From contig NC_081142.1 in assembly GCF_958295425.1 (NCBI RefSeq), positions 4,420,917-4,484,916 of the forward strand: 64,000 nucleotides of DNA, in the 5' to 3' direction. The stretch is from Solea solea. Taxonomy: Eukaryota > Chordata > Actinopteri > Pleuronectiformes > Soleidae. This document shows, piece by piece, positions 38,891 through 49,868 of the stretch (within the stretch, counting starts at the first letter, position 1; each line of letters begins with the position of its first letter). Made by a program: the position numbers and the translations under genes. The notes under the pieces are model-generated. The model saw only the letters and a list, made by a program, of their open reading frames with translations, ran no database searches and had not been told where the DNA came from.

Positions 38891-40281
38891 CACTTTTACA
38901 TGCACATTCATTCACTCTGTATAAGTGGGAACATCCCCCTTATACCTCCCTATATTTACCTATATTAAATAAAGCAACTGAATGCTTTGTCAATTTTTCC
39001 GAGTTAACAGTGACTCTGCTTTGTGTCTGAACACAGTTTTAGTTATTCCTTTAACACAATGAATTTAAAACGTCATTAAAACAGTCATTGCAGTCGTTCC
39101 GAAAAAGGAAGCATAGTTGAAGAATGCAGAACTGAAATTATTTTAAATGTACAGATAATTTCTGAATGAGCCCGTGTGAGAAATTCAGATGGGAACCTCC
39201 AGAAAAAGTACAGTGAGCAAATGGGCAAGTGACTTGTCTCCTGCAGGCTCAAGATAGGTTTCAGCCCTCACCTTGATATAAACAGGCATTTTTTTACAGT
39301 TGTAAACACATTTGGACTAGACAGTCTCCCACCATGTCGTATGTGGATGGAAAACTCCTAAAAATTGTCTAGAATTAATATTAATATATAATAATAATAA
39401 CAATAATAATAATATATATGCAGTCTTTATGTCCCCTCTTCACTCAGATAATGAGTGTGTGACAGAACCTGGCATGTGTGCATTGTTTTTATTCAGGTGC
39501 TGCACTACCGTTGCATCGTTTCATATCTTTCTTCAGGTTACACGGAGAGGTGATGCAAGCCTTTTTGAAAACTGTCATCCAAACGTTTCCAAAGGCAACA
39601 CCTCCTCCGCTTCCTTCGCGTGCTTCCTCTGGCCCTCACAAATAGACACACCAAGCATTAGGATGACTGGAAGAGCCAGACACACAGACAGATGGACAAG
39701 GATTAACATGTTTTACTGAATGAACACTCTCTACTTCTAGTTCCAGGCCTGTATGGGTCAAACAACAAAGACAGGAGAGGGAGAGCAGAAGAAGCCGATG
39801 AGTGGGAGGAGTGGAGGATGCAGGAAATGGAGTGCGAAACATGGGGCATTGCTAAAACAATAATGACTTACACTAATTGTGTTTCCTCTGGCCAATGTGA
39901 GTGTGGTGACATTTCAGTTCTGTGTTTGTCGGTCAAAGGATGAGCTAATTAATATGGTAATTTAGCCCCGGACGCCTCCAGTGACAGCCACACCCCCTTG
40001 TTAGTGGCCACAAGAACAAGAGTCTGATGCTCCAGGAGTGGTAGAGGCAAAGAGAGACAGACGGAGAGAGAGAGAAAGACAGAGACAGACAGTTTTTTAT
40101 TTATTATGGCTTTGCCTTCCCAGCAGCCCCGGAGTCACACAACTTTGTCTCTGTAAAGGGAACAAGTGATTATTTCTGAAAAATAGGGAACTTTGTCAAA
40201 ATGTATCCCACCCACACACGATCTCTCTCTTTTTTACACTTCCATGTTGAGAATGTGTGGGCATACATATACATTGGTGGG

Positions 40282-40283
<2 letters not shown>

Positions 40284-40313
<30 letters not shown>
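40284..40313. repeat. CA microsatellite
   Basis: About 15 CA units. Confidence 0.95.
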
Positions 40314-40315
<2 letters not shown>

Positions 40316-41769
40316 ACCTAAACTCAGAGACATGTTGCTTGATTAAGCCCGTCAAGCCAAGGGCAACTCTGACTGTGAAGACTCATGTGGTAATCTGCTT
40401 CATTCTGCCAGCAAATCACATATCAGTGATCAAGGACAAGAGGGTAAAAGCTGCACCTAAGGACCTCTTTAATCTAAAAGATTCTACAGAGAGTGAGACA
40501 TATGGAAAAGCTGCTTTGCACCACACTATAGCACAACAGAATTAGGTTTATCTGGGATATTTTAACCCAGTTTTTTAAAAGCAGATAAACACCATTCCTG
40601 GACTAGAAGATAAATGACGTCAGAATCTGCATCACTACAAGAGAAATGAGCACCTTTAGTCTAGTCTTGCATTCCCACTAATGGCGATCGGAGCCAGAGC
40701 TGATAAAAACCCACATGCTGCTTCTGTAGCCATTTGACCCAATACTGACTACACACATTCCCACTGGTCAAAAAAACTATTTTAACCCACGATTGAATGC
40801 AAACACATTTTAAAACAAGCTCAAAATGATCTGGATACTTATCTCTTATACAGAAACCTCCTTTTACAGAACCAATCAGCTGCCAGGATCCACCGAGACA
40901 CTCACACACGTCATTCAATCAAGCGAGCACACCTGCAACCCATCACACACTTACATGCAGACACATTCACAAAGGAAAAAGAAAGCATAAGTCTGGCTTC
41001 ATAACAAGAGCACCTATTAAAATTGTACGTTGTGTTTGTACTCAATCTCTGAGAGGAAATGGGCCGTCATGTGGTATAATTAGATGTGCATTTTACCTAT
41101 CATTGTAAAAAAGAGTGGAGACTTTATTGAAGCATATAACAGGAGACAGGCCACCATTATAAATCTGAGGAATTGTTAGCATGTATACAAACCCCATTGT
41201 GACATAGGTCATCATTTTAGTAGAGTTATCTCAATGTCACACGAGGGAAAAGTTTGTTTTGGAAAGTTGTCAAACAAATCCAGTCCAAAATTGGTGTTTC
41301 ATAACCAGATAGTTTTCCGCTGTGACTTTTTATTGTAGCACAGATGTGTTTAGGTTACTGATTTCTTATCTCTCTTGTCTCTCTATCTCTCCTGTGTATG
41401 GAGTTGGAAAGCAGTTGGAAACCAAACATTCTCAGGTTTTCATCCATGAACTCTGGAAAATAATCCAGACAGAAAGCAGCCAAAAAACAAACTTAAAGCA
41501 ACAAAAAATAAGCTCACATTTCACTTTAACAATGTGTCAAAACAAACTGCAGAATGGCACAAAGTTAGCATTTAACTAGTGGATCTAGTTGACTGAAAGG
41601 TGTCACATTTATAAGATGAATATTGGAATTTATTTACCAAATTAACGTAAACATAAGGACATAATATTACTGTTGCCTTGTATCGGCTGGATGTGTGAAT
41701 AAGTGAATCTGAGAGTATGCCAGTTCTGGTTAATCCTTAAAACACAGAGCATTTCGGATGCTTATATAT

Positions 41770-41770
<1 letters not shown>

Positions 41771-41827
<57 letters not shown>

Positions 41828-41848
41828 CATATGTATATATATATATAT
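41771..41848. repeat. TA microsatellite
   Basis: About 50 bp of TA, an interruption ('gtatgcatatg'), then a further short TA run. Confidence 0.95.
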
Positions 41849-42552
41849 TTTATGAACAAAAAAAGAAAAGAAAAACAGTCCCAGTTTTGTCACTTCTGCC
41901 ATTTGTTCTTGTTCTAAAAAATATGCAACATGAAATGAATCATAACTTTGACTCAATGACACATAAGAAGACCCAGAAACACATTTTTGCAAAGCCTGCA
42001 CATGTGACCTATAAATGCACACACCCAGTATGTCCATGTAAGGAGTTGTGTATTATTTCCACGGCAAATTACCAAGGGTTAACTATGAGAACTAAGGGTT
42101 AAAGCTCCAATCCCAGTATTTTTAAATGAATCCATTATATTAATAATAACATGGTCAAATAATAACCACAGACAGAAAAGCAGAACTTGTCGTTGCCTTC
42201 TGTTAATTTCCACGTATGTCATACACCCTTGAATGCCAACTCAAAATTAGATGAGAAGTGTATAATGATAGACCTGTTTTTCAAACTGCATCTCCTGTTT
42301 ACTTGTTAGCTATTCTTAGTCAGCATGGTGATGTGTATGACTCAGCAGCCAATGTGATGTGTCCGTGTATATTTACTGTATATACACAGGATAACCTTTT
42401 CATTTTAAGTTCAGTTATGATTGTTACCTGATAGAATAGAATTTGATTTAAATAGGGACAACAGAGTTAACATAGTTCCAATACAAATAATGCAACTGAT
42501 GTGCTGTACATGGAGTTTATACAGTAGCAATTGCTAGTTTGCAACTCTTGTC

Positions 42553-42815
42553 CCTGCAACTAATGACTATTTTCATAATCAAACAATCTGTCGATTATGT
42601 TCACGATTAATTGAGTAATCGTTTGGTCGATAAAATGTCAGAAAACGGTAAGAAAATGTTTATCAGTGATTGTCAAACCTTTAAATAATGAGGTTCTCAA
42701 ATGTCTTGTTTTGTCCACAAACCAAAATGATTCACTTTTAATGATTTCTTTGTTATATGGAGCAAAGAAATTAAGAAAATATTCACATTTAAAAGCTGAT
42801 AAAAAATTAGAAATC
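42553..42815 (+). mobile_element. Left arm of a split teleost MITE
   Basis: 'ctgcaactaatgactatttt', 'gtttggtcgataaaatgtca', 'tcaaatgtcttgttttgtcc' and 'gaaaatattcacatttaaaa' follow, in order, the left two thirds of a very common fish non-autonomous DNA transposon (recognised from memory). The arm stops being recognisable near 42815, where unrelated sequence begins. Its expected continuation appears at 44040. Confidence 0.75.
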
Positions 42816-43240
42816 TTGTTTAACTTCCTCCTGGCTGCCCCCGGTACAGGGGCAGTAAAACTCACTACAACACACACTTATCAAAGGCACGTTTACCTTT
42901 GACCAATATTGACATGCTGCATACCCACAGAAAGCTCAGAAACTGGGCTAACAGTTCATAAAAAACATTCTTATGTTCACCAAACACAGACTAAACGCCA
43001 AGTAATCTAACCAACACAAGCTAATAACACCATAACAGTGTAAACATTTAAAAGCGGCACCGGAGAATCAGCGCCGTCACGTCGAAAAAAAAAAAACATG
43101 TCTGCTCGATAGTAGAGACTTCACAGATTACAACAGTGCCATGTATATCACTCTACGGTCAAAACTCACGGACCCAGCCACAAAATAAGAGCAAAACAAC
43201 AATTCACTTTCAAGAAATACAACCAGAAATGTTGTCTTAC

Positions 43241-43300
43241 CTTTGTTGTTGAGCTAAACAAGCTGTTTTCACCGGAACAAACCGCTTCTAACGGAGAACT
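43241..43300 (-). other. Candidate non-coding first exon, minus strand
   Basis: On the minus strand, sequence downstream of the CCAAT/ZNF143 block reaches 'ctcaacaacaaag' followed by the consensus donor GTAAGA (43240 leftward). It has no long open frame, as expected for a 5' untranslated exon. The start is not defined, and 43300 is only an estimate from the promoter motifs. Confidence 0.35.
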
Positions 43301-43440
43301 AGACTTCCCAGCATGCTTTGGGGGCCTGTTCCTGGTCTGATTGGTCATTCCGGACGGCCATTGTTTTGATTCTATTGGTTTAGAGGATTAAAACGAGCTG
43401 TCAATCACCCAGATTGGCCAATGCTAGCCGGAGCTATGGC
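43298..43440 (-). promoter_or_regulatory. Promoter-like block: ZNF143-type site and CCAAT boxes
   Basis: 'actagacttcccagcatgc' (43298-43316) matches the ZNF143/Staf consensus ACTACAATTCCCAGCATGC at 17 of 19 positions. Inverted CCAAT boxes (ATTGG) lie at 43340, 43374 and 43413, the last within the palindrome ATTGGCCAAT (43413-43422). Spacings of about 34-39 bp fit NF-Y promoters. A minus-strand splice donor lies just downstream. On the plus side an ATG in good context (43436) opens only 25 codons. Such promoters are often TATA-less, housekeeping and bidirectional. Motif matches are seen; promoter activity is inferred. Confidence 0.5.
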
Positions 43441-44039
43441 CCAGAACAGGCTGAGGCTCAGAGTTGTCTCTGACGCTCCAGAGAAAAATGCCCCAAATAT
43501 ATTGATTTTTTAATCATTTTTTATTTTTTTAATTCAAAAAAAGTTTTAGAACAATAGTGACATGTAAATAAAATAAAATGGGTTTAATAATGTTTTACCC
43601 ATAGTAATCATAGATAGTGCCAAACTAGAGTCACATAGGCATCTCTTCACTAAAACCTCTGTAATTTCACTCTGCTTCACTTCAGCATCATCAGACTTTG
43701 CACAGATAATGTCCATGTGTTGTTACATGACTTACGTGAGTTTTTAAGCTCCTAATGCACATTTTTAAAGGTGATATTTATTTTAAAATGCAATATTTAT
43801 TTGGGTGAGGGAAAAAATCCTTCATTTATTGTGGGTCCCATCTGCATTTACTCTGGCACAAGTGTATCTACAGTGAAACTTACACTTCTGGTGGAATCTC
43901 ACAAGTGTTATCTTTATTTTGAGACCAAGATAATTCACATAGAGCTTGTAATTGCAGAGATACACTCTATTTAGTTTGGGAATTTCATTTTCGAACAGGG
44001 ACCCAAAAAAGAGGGTCCGGGAAGACGAGGTCATGAAAA

Positions 44040-44133
44040 AAGCTTCAAACTGATTAATCGATTATCAAAATAGTTTTTGATTAATTTATTAATCGATTAA
44101 TAATCGATTCATCGAGTAATTGTTTCAGCTCTA
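44040..44133 (+). mobile_element. Right arm of the split teleost MITE
   Basis: 'gattaatcgattatcaaaat', 'agtttttgattaatttatta', repeated TAATCGATT and the end 'ttgtttcagctcta' match the right end of the MITE that begins at 42553. Together the arms account for nearly all of one copy. Confidence 0.75.
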
Positions 44134-45015
44134 ATGCATATATGTAACAACTGCAAGCTGAACTAGATTACACACAATAAGAATTGTCAAATAAATCTTA
44201 AACCAAAAACAATTAATGGGTACAGCTCTGTTTTTCTTTTAGTCAGCATTTAGCCTTTGTTGTAAACAGTTTTATTTCTGATATTAATCTGATTTCGGTT
44301 GGCAATGTGATCCAGAGGATAATGTGGATTGTCCAAATGTGGCCTTAGGATATTTTATAGTTACGATTCACCTCACTCCTGGTTCCTGTGGTTTTTGGAC
44401 GGACTTGGAAAGAGGCTCTGCGGCGAGACATGTCCTAAAAAAATAGTCGATTGTCTATTTCACACCAGCTATATATTCAGTTCATACACAATCTGCTATT
44501 TTCCAATCTGACATGTCAGCATAAATGCACATAACATAACAATAATTTAAACTTACTTTTCCCTGACTTGGAGAACTGGTCCTATGGTAATAGGCTGAAT
44601 AGTTTATTCAGTCTCATTTGACGAACATGTATGACTGAATTAGATTGAAAGGGGATGTCTTTGGAAAGCATGGATCTAACACATAACACTCATGGGTGTG
44701 GCACACACCACACACACTTGCCTGGCTCATTAATTAAAAGCACTAACAATTTATAGAACTCCTACAGCTTCCAGAGGTACATTTTTTCCTCCGTTTATGG
44801 TGGGATCTTTGAGGGCCGGAGTCTGCTTGTTAATGTAAATAATTTACCTCTACCTTTATCCTGATGGAATCTTAATTGTGCCTCTCCGGCTGGACTCACA
44901 GCAATTCATCAATGTCCTCCTTGACCAGAAAAAGACGCTCTGCCTGTCTTTGGGAAAGCGAGAAAACATCGACGAGTACTTTAAAACAAAGTAAGAAGGC
45001 AAACAGACAATAGAA

Positions 45016-45046
<31 letters not shown>

Positions 45047-45400
45047 CGGTGTAGATTAATGACAACTCTCAAACCAATTAAATGAGTGTTCGTTGCTTTC
45101 ATCTGATGCTGCTGGTCATCTATTGTCTCTGGATATTGATCTATATTTCAATAGAGCAAACACAACTGAGAACAATAAGAGCATTCCGGGCTGGGGCCAT
45201 GTTAGCCCAGGAACATTTGGAGTGTTATTGGCGAATCCATTCATTCCAGAGCAAGATATTCATTATAGTGTGAGACTGATAAATGCAAAGATGAGCTGCA
45301 TGCACATATGGGCCTGGAAGCCATTCAGAGGGCAAGATAAGTGTGTGCTTGTGTGTGTGTGTGTGCGTGAGTTTATTTGAGTGCGTGCAAGGCAAGGGGA
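44134..45400. other. Intron/intergenic-like DNA
   Basis: AT-rich unique sequence with CA runs at 44699-44717 and 45018-45046. No supported gene. Confidence 0.45.
45018..45046. repeat. CA microsatellite
   Basis: About 14 CA units. Confidence 0.95.
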
Positions 45401-45690
45401 GGGTCAGAGTGGCGGCGGGGGGAGGGGGAGGGGCGGACTCGTTATTTTTCATTCTTGGCATATCAGCCTTGGAGGGCCTCGGCGGTGCAGTAAAAATCCG
45501 TGCATCTCGGTCACGTGACGCGCGCTGTGTAATTGCTACAGCCTCTCAGCTCGAAATGAAAGCAGCGTTTGGCCATTTCTCAACATGCGGAGCTAAAACG
45601 AGACCACAAAAAACAACCACTTCCCTGAGCGAGAAATGTCCCTGCACTCCCACAGCCTGCGCTCTTTACCAGAAGCTGCAGTGGCTGACA
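45400..45690. promoter_or_regulatory. CpG-bearing island with G-tracts and palindromic E-box
   Basis: A G-rich stretch (GGCGGCGGGGGGAGGGGGAG from 45411) could fold as a G-quadruplex. It is followed by the palindrome GTCACGTGAC (45510-45519), a USF/MITF-TFE type E-box, and directly by CGCGCG. CpG is more frequent here than in the surroundings. A 119-codon plus frame spans the block but begins in a GT repeat and has no domain. A promoter or enhancer is more likely than coding sequence. Confidence 0.3.
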
Positions 45691-45769
45691 AGGCAACAGT
45701 GACAGTGTGTGTATTTGTGTCGCATGTGTGCACATACTGTATGTACACAGGAAGGGCTATGCTGGTCTC

Positions 45770-45850
45770 TGCTGATTTATCTCTGCTTAATTAGGCTGCT
45801 CTGCAGAGTCACAAGCCAATTATTTGCCCTTTCAAAGCTTAACATGCTCA
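45770..45850. other. Possible regulatory block with homeodomain sites
   Basis: 'ctgcttaattaggctgctct' and 'caagccaattatttgccctt' place two TAAT/ATTA-type sites in repeat-free sequence. No conservation data available. Confidence 0.2.
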
Positions 45851-46036
45851 GAAAGATAAAAACAACAGAGTCTTATTCTTAGCTCGGGCACGGTTAACAG
45901 ATGTGCTGCTCATGCGTACGTTGTTTGGCCTACACAAATGCTCCTTTTTCAAACATAGTTGGGATTTCATATCATGACTCATGAGCAAAACAGTCTTAGT
46001 GACAGTTATTAAAATCCAAAAATATGATATTATGCT

Positions 46037-46369
46037 ATACATTCTGGTTACTTTACACCTGTTCACCTGCTTGTTATCTAATCAGCCAATTGCATGGCAG
46101 CAACTCAATGCATTTAGCCAGAATTTAGCCAGAATGGGGACAAAATGTGATTTAATTAACATTGAACGTGACATGGTTGAATGCAGGTCAGCGGAGAATG
46201 AGCAGACTGGTTCAAGAAGACACAAAGGCAACAGTAACTCAATTAACCAGTTGTTACAGACATGGTATGCAGATAACCATGAAAGCACATGTCAGACCTT
46301 GCAGCAGAAGACCACACACTGGCACTTCATTCGGTGTCCTGCGTACCTAATAAAGTGGCAGATGAGTCA
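46037..46369 (+). mobile_element. Internally deleted Tc1-like transposon
   Basis: The right end 'gtacctaataaagtggcaga' and the left end with 'acacctgttcacctgcttgt' are the terminal sequences of a common vertebrate Tc1/mariner-type element with a 'cactttattaggtacacct' inverted repeat. Inside, 'atggcagcaactcaatgcat', 'gaacgtgacatggttg' and 'aaaggcaacagtaactcaat' follow the element's order. Two large deletions remove most of the transposase, including all of the catalytic DDE region. A CA/TA microsatellite follows on the right. Confidence 0.8.
46183..46320 (+). pseudogene. Tc1-like transposase fragment (helix-turn-helix part)
   Basis: One frame inside the deleted element reads MSRLVQEDTKATVTQLTSCY, then RHGMQ, and ends near SRRPH. 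This is the DNA-binding (second helix-turn-helix) part of Tc1-family transposases, where 'RKATVTQITTRYNRGMQ'-like text is usual. The sequence before and after does not continue the protein, and no catalytic aspartates or glutamate remain. It is a non-functional remnant. Confidence 0.65.
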
Positions 46370-46375
46370 ACGTAT

Positions 46376-46383
<8 letters not shown>

Positions 46384-46413
<30 letters not shown>
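46384..46413. repeat. TA microsatellite
   Basis: About 15 TA units adjoining the right end of the Tc1-like remnant. Confidence 0.95.
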
Positions 46414-46415
<2 letters not shown>

Positions 46416-46579
46416 TACTATTTAACCTAGCAGCTTTGAATTTGAAGGCAAACGTGTTTATACCCCTCTATCTATCCTGCTGACAGTACATTGAAAGGAT
46501 TGCGAACACAAGACAGACAAATGAGGAAATATGAGAACTATGTGTGTGTGACAATAAACCAATCGGGTGAAAGGTCAAC

Positions 46580-46662
46580 TGTGTGTGTGTGTGTGTGTGT
46601 GTATGTGTGTTTGAGAGAGGAGCAAGTGGGTGGACAGGTGTGTGTGTGTGTGTGTGTGTGTG
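46580..46662. repeat. Paired GT microsatellites
   Basis: Two GT runs (46580-46602 and 46638-46662) separated by about 35 bp. Confidence 0.9.
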
Positions 46663-46794
46663 TTCTGGTGATGATAGGTCAGTGCAGGGTCACAGTGATC
46701 CAGTTATACTCACCTCTCCTTTTCATTGATCCCTCTGATACACTGCTATTTCTATATTGACATCTAACCATACAGACTAATGCTGCAAGGCATA

Positions 46795-46980
46795 CAGACT
46801 ACCAGTGTCTGAGCTCTTTATTAAGCCTTGCGAGAGACACTAATGACCAGGATAGCTTCCAGCAAGCCTGTGCGCCGTTCTCCTCCACCAGCGCTGACCT
46901 CTGGTTTGATCCTGGTGGCGTACGATCGCTGGCGGCTATGATGTCATCAAGAGCTTCTTTTTATATCAACAGCGTATATC
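46795..46980. other. Possible conserved element with CRE-like palindrome
   Basis: Balanced, repeat-free sequence with CpGs ('gtggcgtacgatcgctggcg') and TGATGTCATCA (46939-46949), a CRE/AP-1-like palindrome. One plus frame is open for about 90 codons across it, including STSADLWFDPGGVRSLAAMM, but lacks an upstream ATG or clear acceptor. It could be a regulatory element or an unrecognised exon. Confidence 0.25.
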
Positions 46981-47188
46981 TCTGTCTGCGTTTAATTGGT
47001 CTTTTCTTCTCCTTTTCATTCCCACTATTGACTCCATGATTGTGTATCAGCCCCTCCTCCTTTTTCTTCCTGTTTACCCACCCTGCACACCTGCTCAGGG
47101 ACCCAGCCCTGTGCCTCCAAGCCTGGGCAGGGTAGGGAACAGACGGCCCCTGTGTTTTCTGATAATCATCACATAGCTTGCATTCCTG

Positions 47189-47219
<31 letters not shown>

Positions 47220-49821
47220 GTTCTTTCCGCTTTCCTCTGTGCCCTTTCTGCCGGCTTTACCTCAGCCAAGCCTATAAGCACCACCCACAGCCCACCTCCC
47301 TCCAGCTGCTTCTGCCTCGCCATACATCAGTCCTCTGACGCAGCCTCACTCAGCACCCACAATATCTTTGCTCTTCTCCCTTTCACCTTTCGTCATCAAT
47401 CTCATCAGTTGCAGCTGTCAACTGCAAAACCTCCTGTGTTGTGAGCACGAGGTGAGAACATGTGTGTGTTATGTGTTTAAAGGAACAGACAGTGAATGCT
47501 CCATGAGGCGACTGAAAACAGTGCAAATGCTCTTAAAACGACCAGTGTACTGTGTTTGGCACTTTGGGTTCTTCCGTTACTATAATACCACCCCAACATG
47601 AGCGGAGTTGCACGGTATGCTGTGCATGATGTTTATACGCGGCACAAACACACAAACTATAGTGTACTGATTTATGAGAATCAGTTCATTTAAAAGATTA
47701 GTACTTCCTGCTACCCAGCGCAAAGGCTGCGTGTGACACTGACGTAAAGTACAGCTGAATGGGTTGTGATGCTGCTCACGGTCACCGGCTTTCAGCAGTG
47801 CTGTCACTAAATACACCAGACTCTTCTGTTAAATATTAAGATTTTAGAAATGTCCTTGCTCGCTTGGAACCTCGCCAGAGCAGGCACTAAAAAGTACTAT
47901 CACTAATGGAAAAGCACGAGAAAAAAAAAGAAAAAGAAGAAACTGAGCCATGCTACAACTGTATGGTGGAAAGGTGTCATTACAGAGCCCCTGCATCAAT
48001 TGTCAAGTCAAGTCATTCACAAACACAGTTCGCCTCGAAGGGTTTTACAGTCTGTACAGCAGGTAACACACTCTGTCCTTTCTTAGACCCTCACGTCCAG
48101 TGAGGAAAAACTGTTGTAAAGGGAAAACAAATGGGGAAAATCACAGGAAGAGCCACAGAGGAGAGATCCCAGGATGGACAGATGTGCAGTAGGTATCACT
48201 AACAATAGCTGGAGGAAGAAGAAAACAAAATGGCACAATTCTTTCTTTCTTTCTTTCATTCATTCTTTTTTCCCCCTCCCCTCTCACCTTTCCACCCTTT
48301 AACACCAACACTCCTCTTTTCCCTTTCTGCCCTTGTCTCTGTGTCTCTGTGTCTCTGTGTGCAGGTGTTCCCATTGCCGGTGGGTGAAAGGCAAAGAAGC
48401 AAGACAAGGCTGCTTCATTCAGCTATTGAACTAATGGTTCCTCATTCACCGCCCACGCTGCTTATTAGGCCTGCTCTAAATAACCAAGAAAAGAAACAGA
48501 AACCGAGGAGCTGCAGTCACTTCCCTCCCGAATGCTATTCACAGATCCCACACTGTGCATTACTCCAATGGCTAGATGAGCGAGGATATCAGCTCCTGGT
48601 GTCATTATTTGATCAAGTGCTTCTCAGTCATCCAGTGGACTGGGTAGTTAGTATTTGAGGGGATGAACACCCCTGTGGGCCCCTCTAAGTATGTATTGTG
48701 TCTGTGTAAAGAAACCCCAATGGAACAGGGGGCCCCCATTGTAGAAGAAATTGTTCATTTATTAATTCATGCTATCAGGTTGCTGGGTTTCATGTTCTAC
48801 AGAAAGAGCCAGCAATGGGCAGATTAGCTATCAACACCAGCTGTCCAGACTAGACTGGCTAGACTCTCTATCCCCTCCTACTCTGCCTCTTCAGTTCCTG
48901 GTGTACCATGCTATGTGTGCACTTATCTGTTTTATCTTCCCTTTGCTATGCTTCCCTCCCCTCCCCACCTGTTTTTGTTTTTTTCCCTGTGTACTCTGTG
49001 GCATTAAGGTCCAGATCAGGCAGATGGACAGAGCCATAGATCAATCAGAGAGATCAATACTCCCCAGACTGGCTGAGACAATCTGTGCAGACTGACTGAC
49101 ATCTTATGGCTGATCTGATCCGATCCAGCTTTTTGCTACTTCTCTCAGGTCTTCGATCAGCTTAGTTAAGCTTTGGTCTGGTTTAAATTTTGCCTGCAAT
49201 CGTTCACATTTGACATGTTTGGATTCCTGTCTGAAATGTACAGTTCGTGAGCAAGACCGTGTCTCAATTCGTCGATCAATATTCTTTAATAACCGACTGT
49301 CCTTCAAAGTAACCGCGTTTAAAAAAAACACAAACCCTCTATTCTTGGACGTAATCCATTCATTTATTCTACAGATGTCTGCTGTAAACATGGAATGACG
49401 GATGGATCACGTGCTGTAAATGCTGTGCACACGTTACCTCTCTTTTCCCCTTCGTTCACAAGTTATTAAATCAGAAGACCACTCTGGTAAATGTCAAAAA
49501 GCTGCAGGGGGAAACCACAGAAAGAACCTGGTTTTATTGTTATGCTGCTTGATTATTCACAGGTCAAGTGGAAAGTTTATTTTCACCCCCCTGAAAATAA
49601 CCCTTTAATACAAAATTGCATGCGCTGTGTTTTGTAATCGCGTGTAAATGAATGAGGATACTGCTGCTTATTCAAATGTTCTCTCCTCTTGAACATAAAG
49701 TTCAGACAAGACTGAACAGAAGAACGTGCTGACAAAAAGCAGGCCGAGTGATGGCTTACATCGCTTCCCGCCCGCTCAACACCCTCTACCCTCATCTATA
49801 CTGCACCACAGGTCAATTGTT

Positions 49822-49837
49822 GTTTTTTTTTCTTTTC

Positions 49838-49868
<31 letters not shown>
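49822..49868. repeat. TTTTC pentanucleotide repeat
   Basis: About six TTTTC units flanked by T runs, a pure pyrimidine tract of about 47 bp. Confidence 0.95.

Larger units (their letters stand above)
38891..42552. other. Intron/intergenic-like DNA
   Basis: Holds a TAA/TA-rich patch at 39385-39420, a CA run at 40284-40313 and a TA microsatellite at 41771-41848. The rest is AT-rich unique sequence with no supported gene. Confidence 0.45.
42816..44039. other. About 1.2-kb segment inside the split MITE
   Basis: This interrupts the MITE. It contains the promoter-like block at 43241-43440, a CpG-containing stretch near 43055-43085, a 12-A run near 43086-43097 and AT-rich sequence at 43500-44000. 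No inverted repeats or target-site duplication could be recognised at its borders, so whether it is an insertion or an ancestral internal part of a longer element is open. Confidence 0.5.

Noticed and set aside
41758..42102. Frame starting in the TA repeat near 41.8 kb
   Set aside because: The start is microsatellite, and the remainder has no homology or splice support.
49009..49095. Possible last exon after an AAG acceptor
   Set aside because: AAG is a weak acceptor, the frame is only 28 codons, and no homologue is recognised.
49104..49391. 95-codon minus-strand frame with helical-looking C-terminus
   Set aside because: No splice or promoter signal and no recognised family. Length is within chance expectation.
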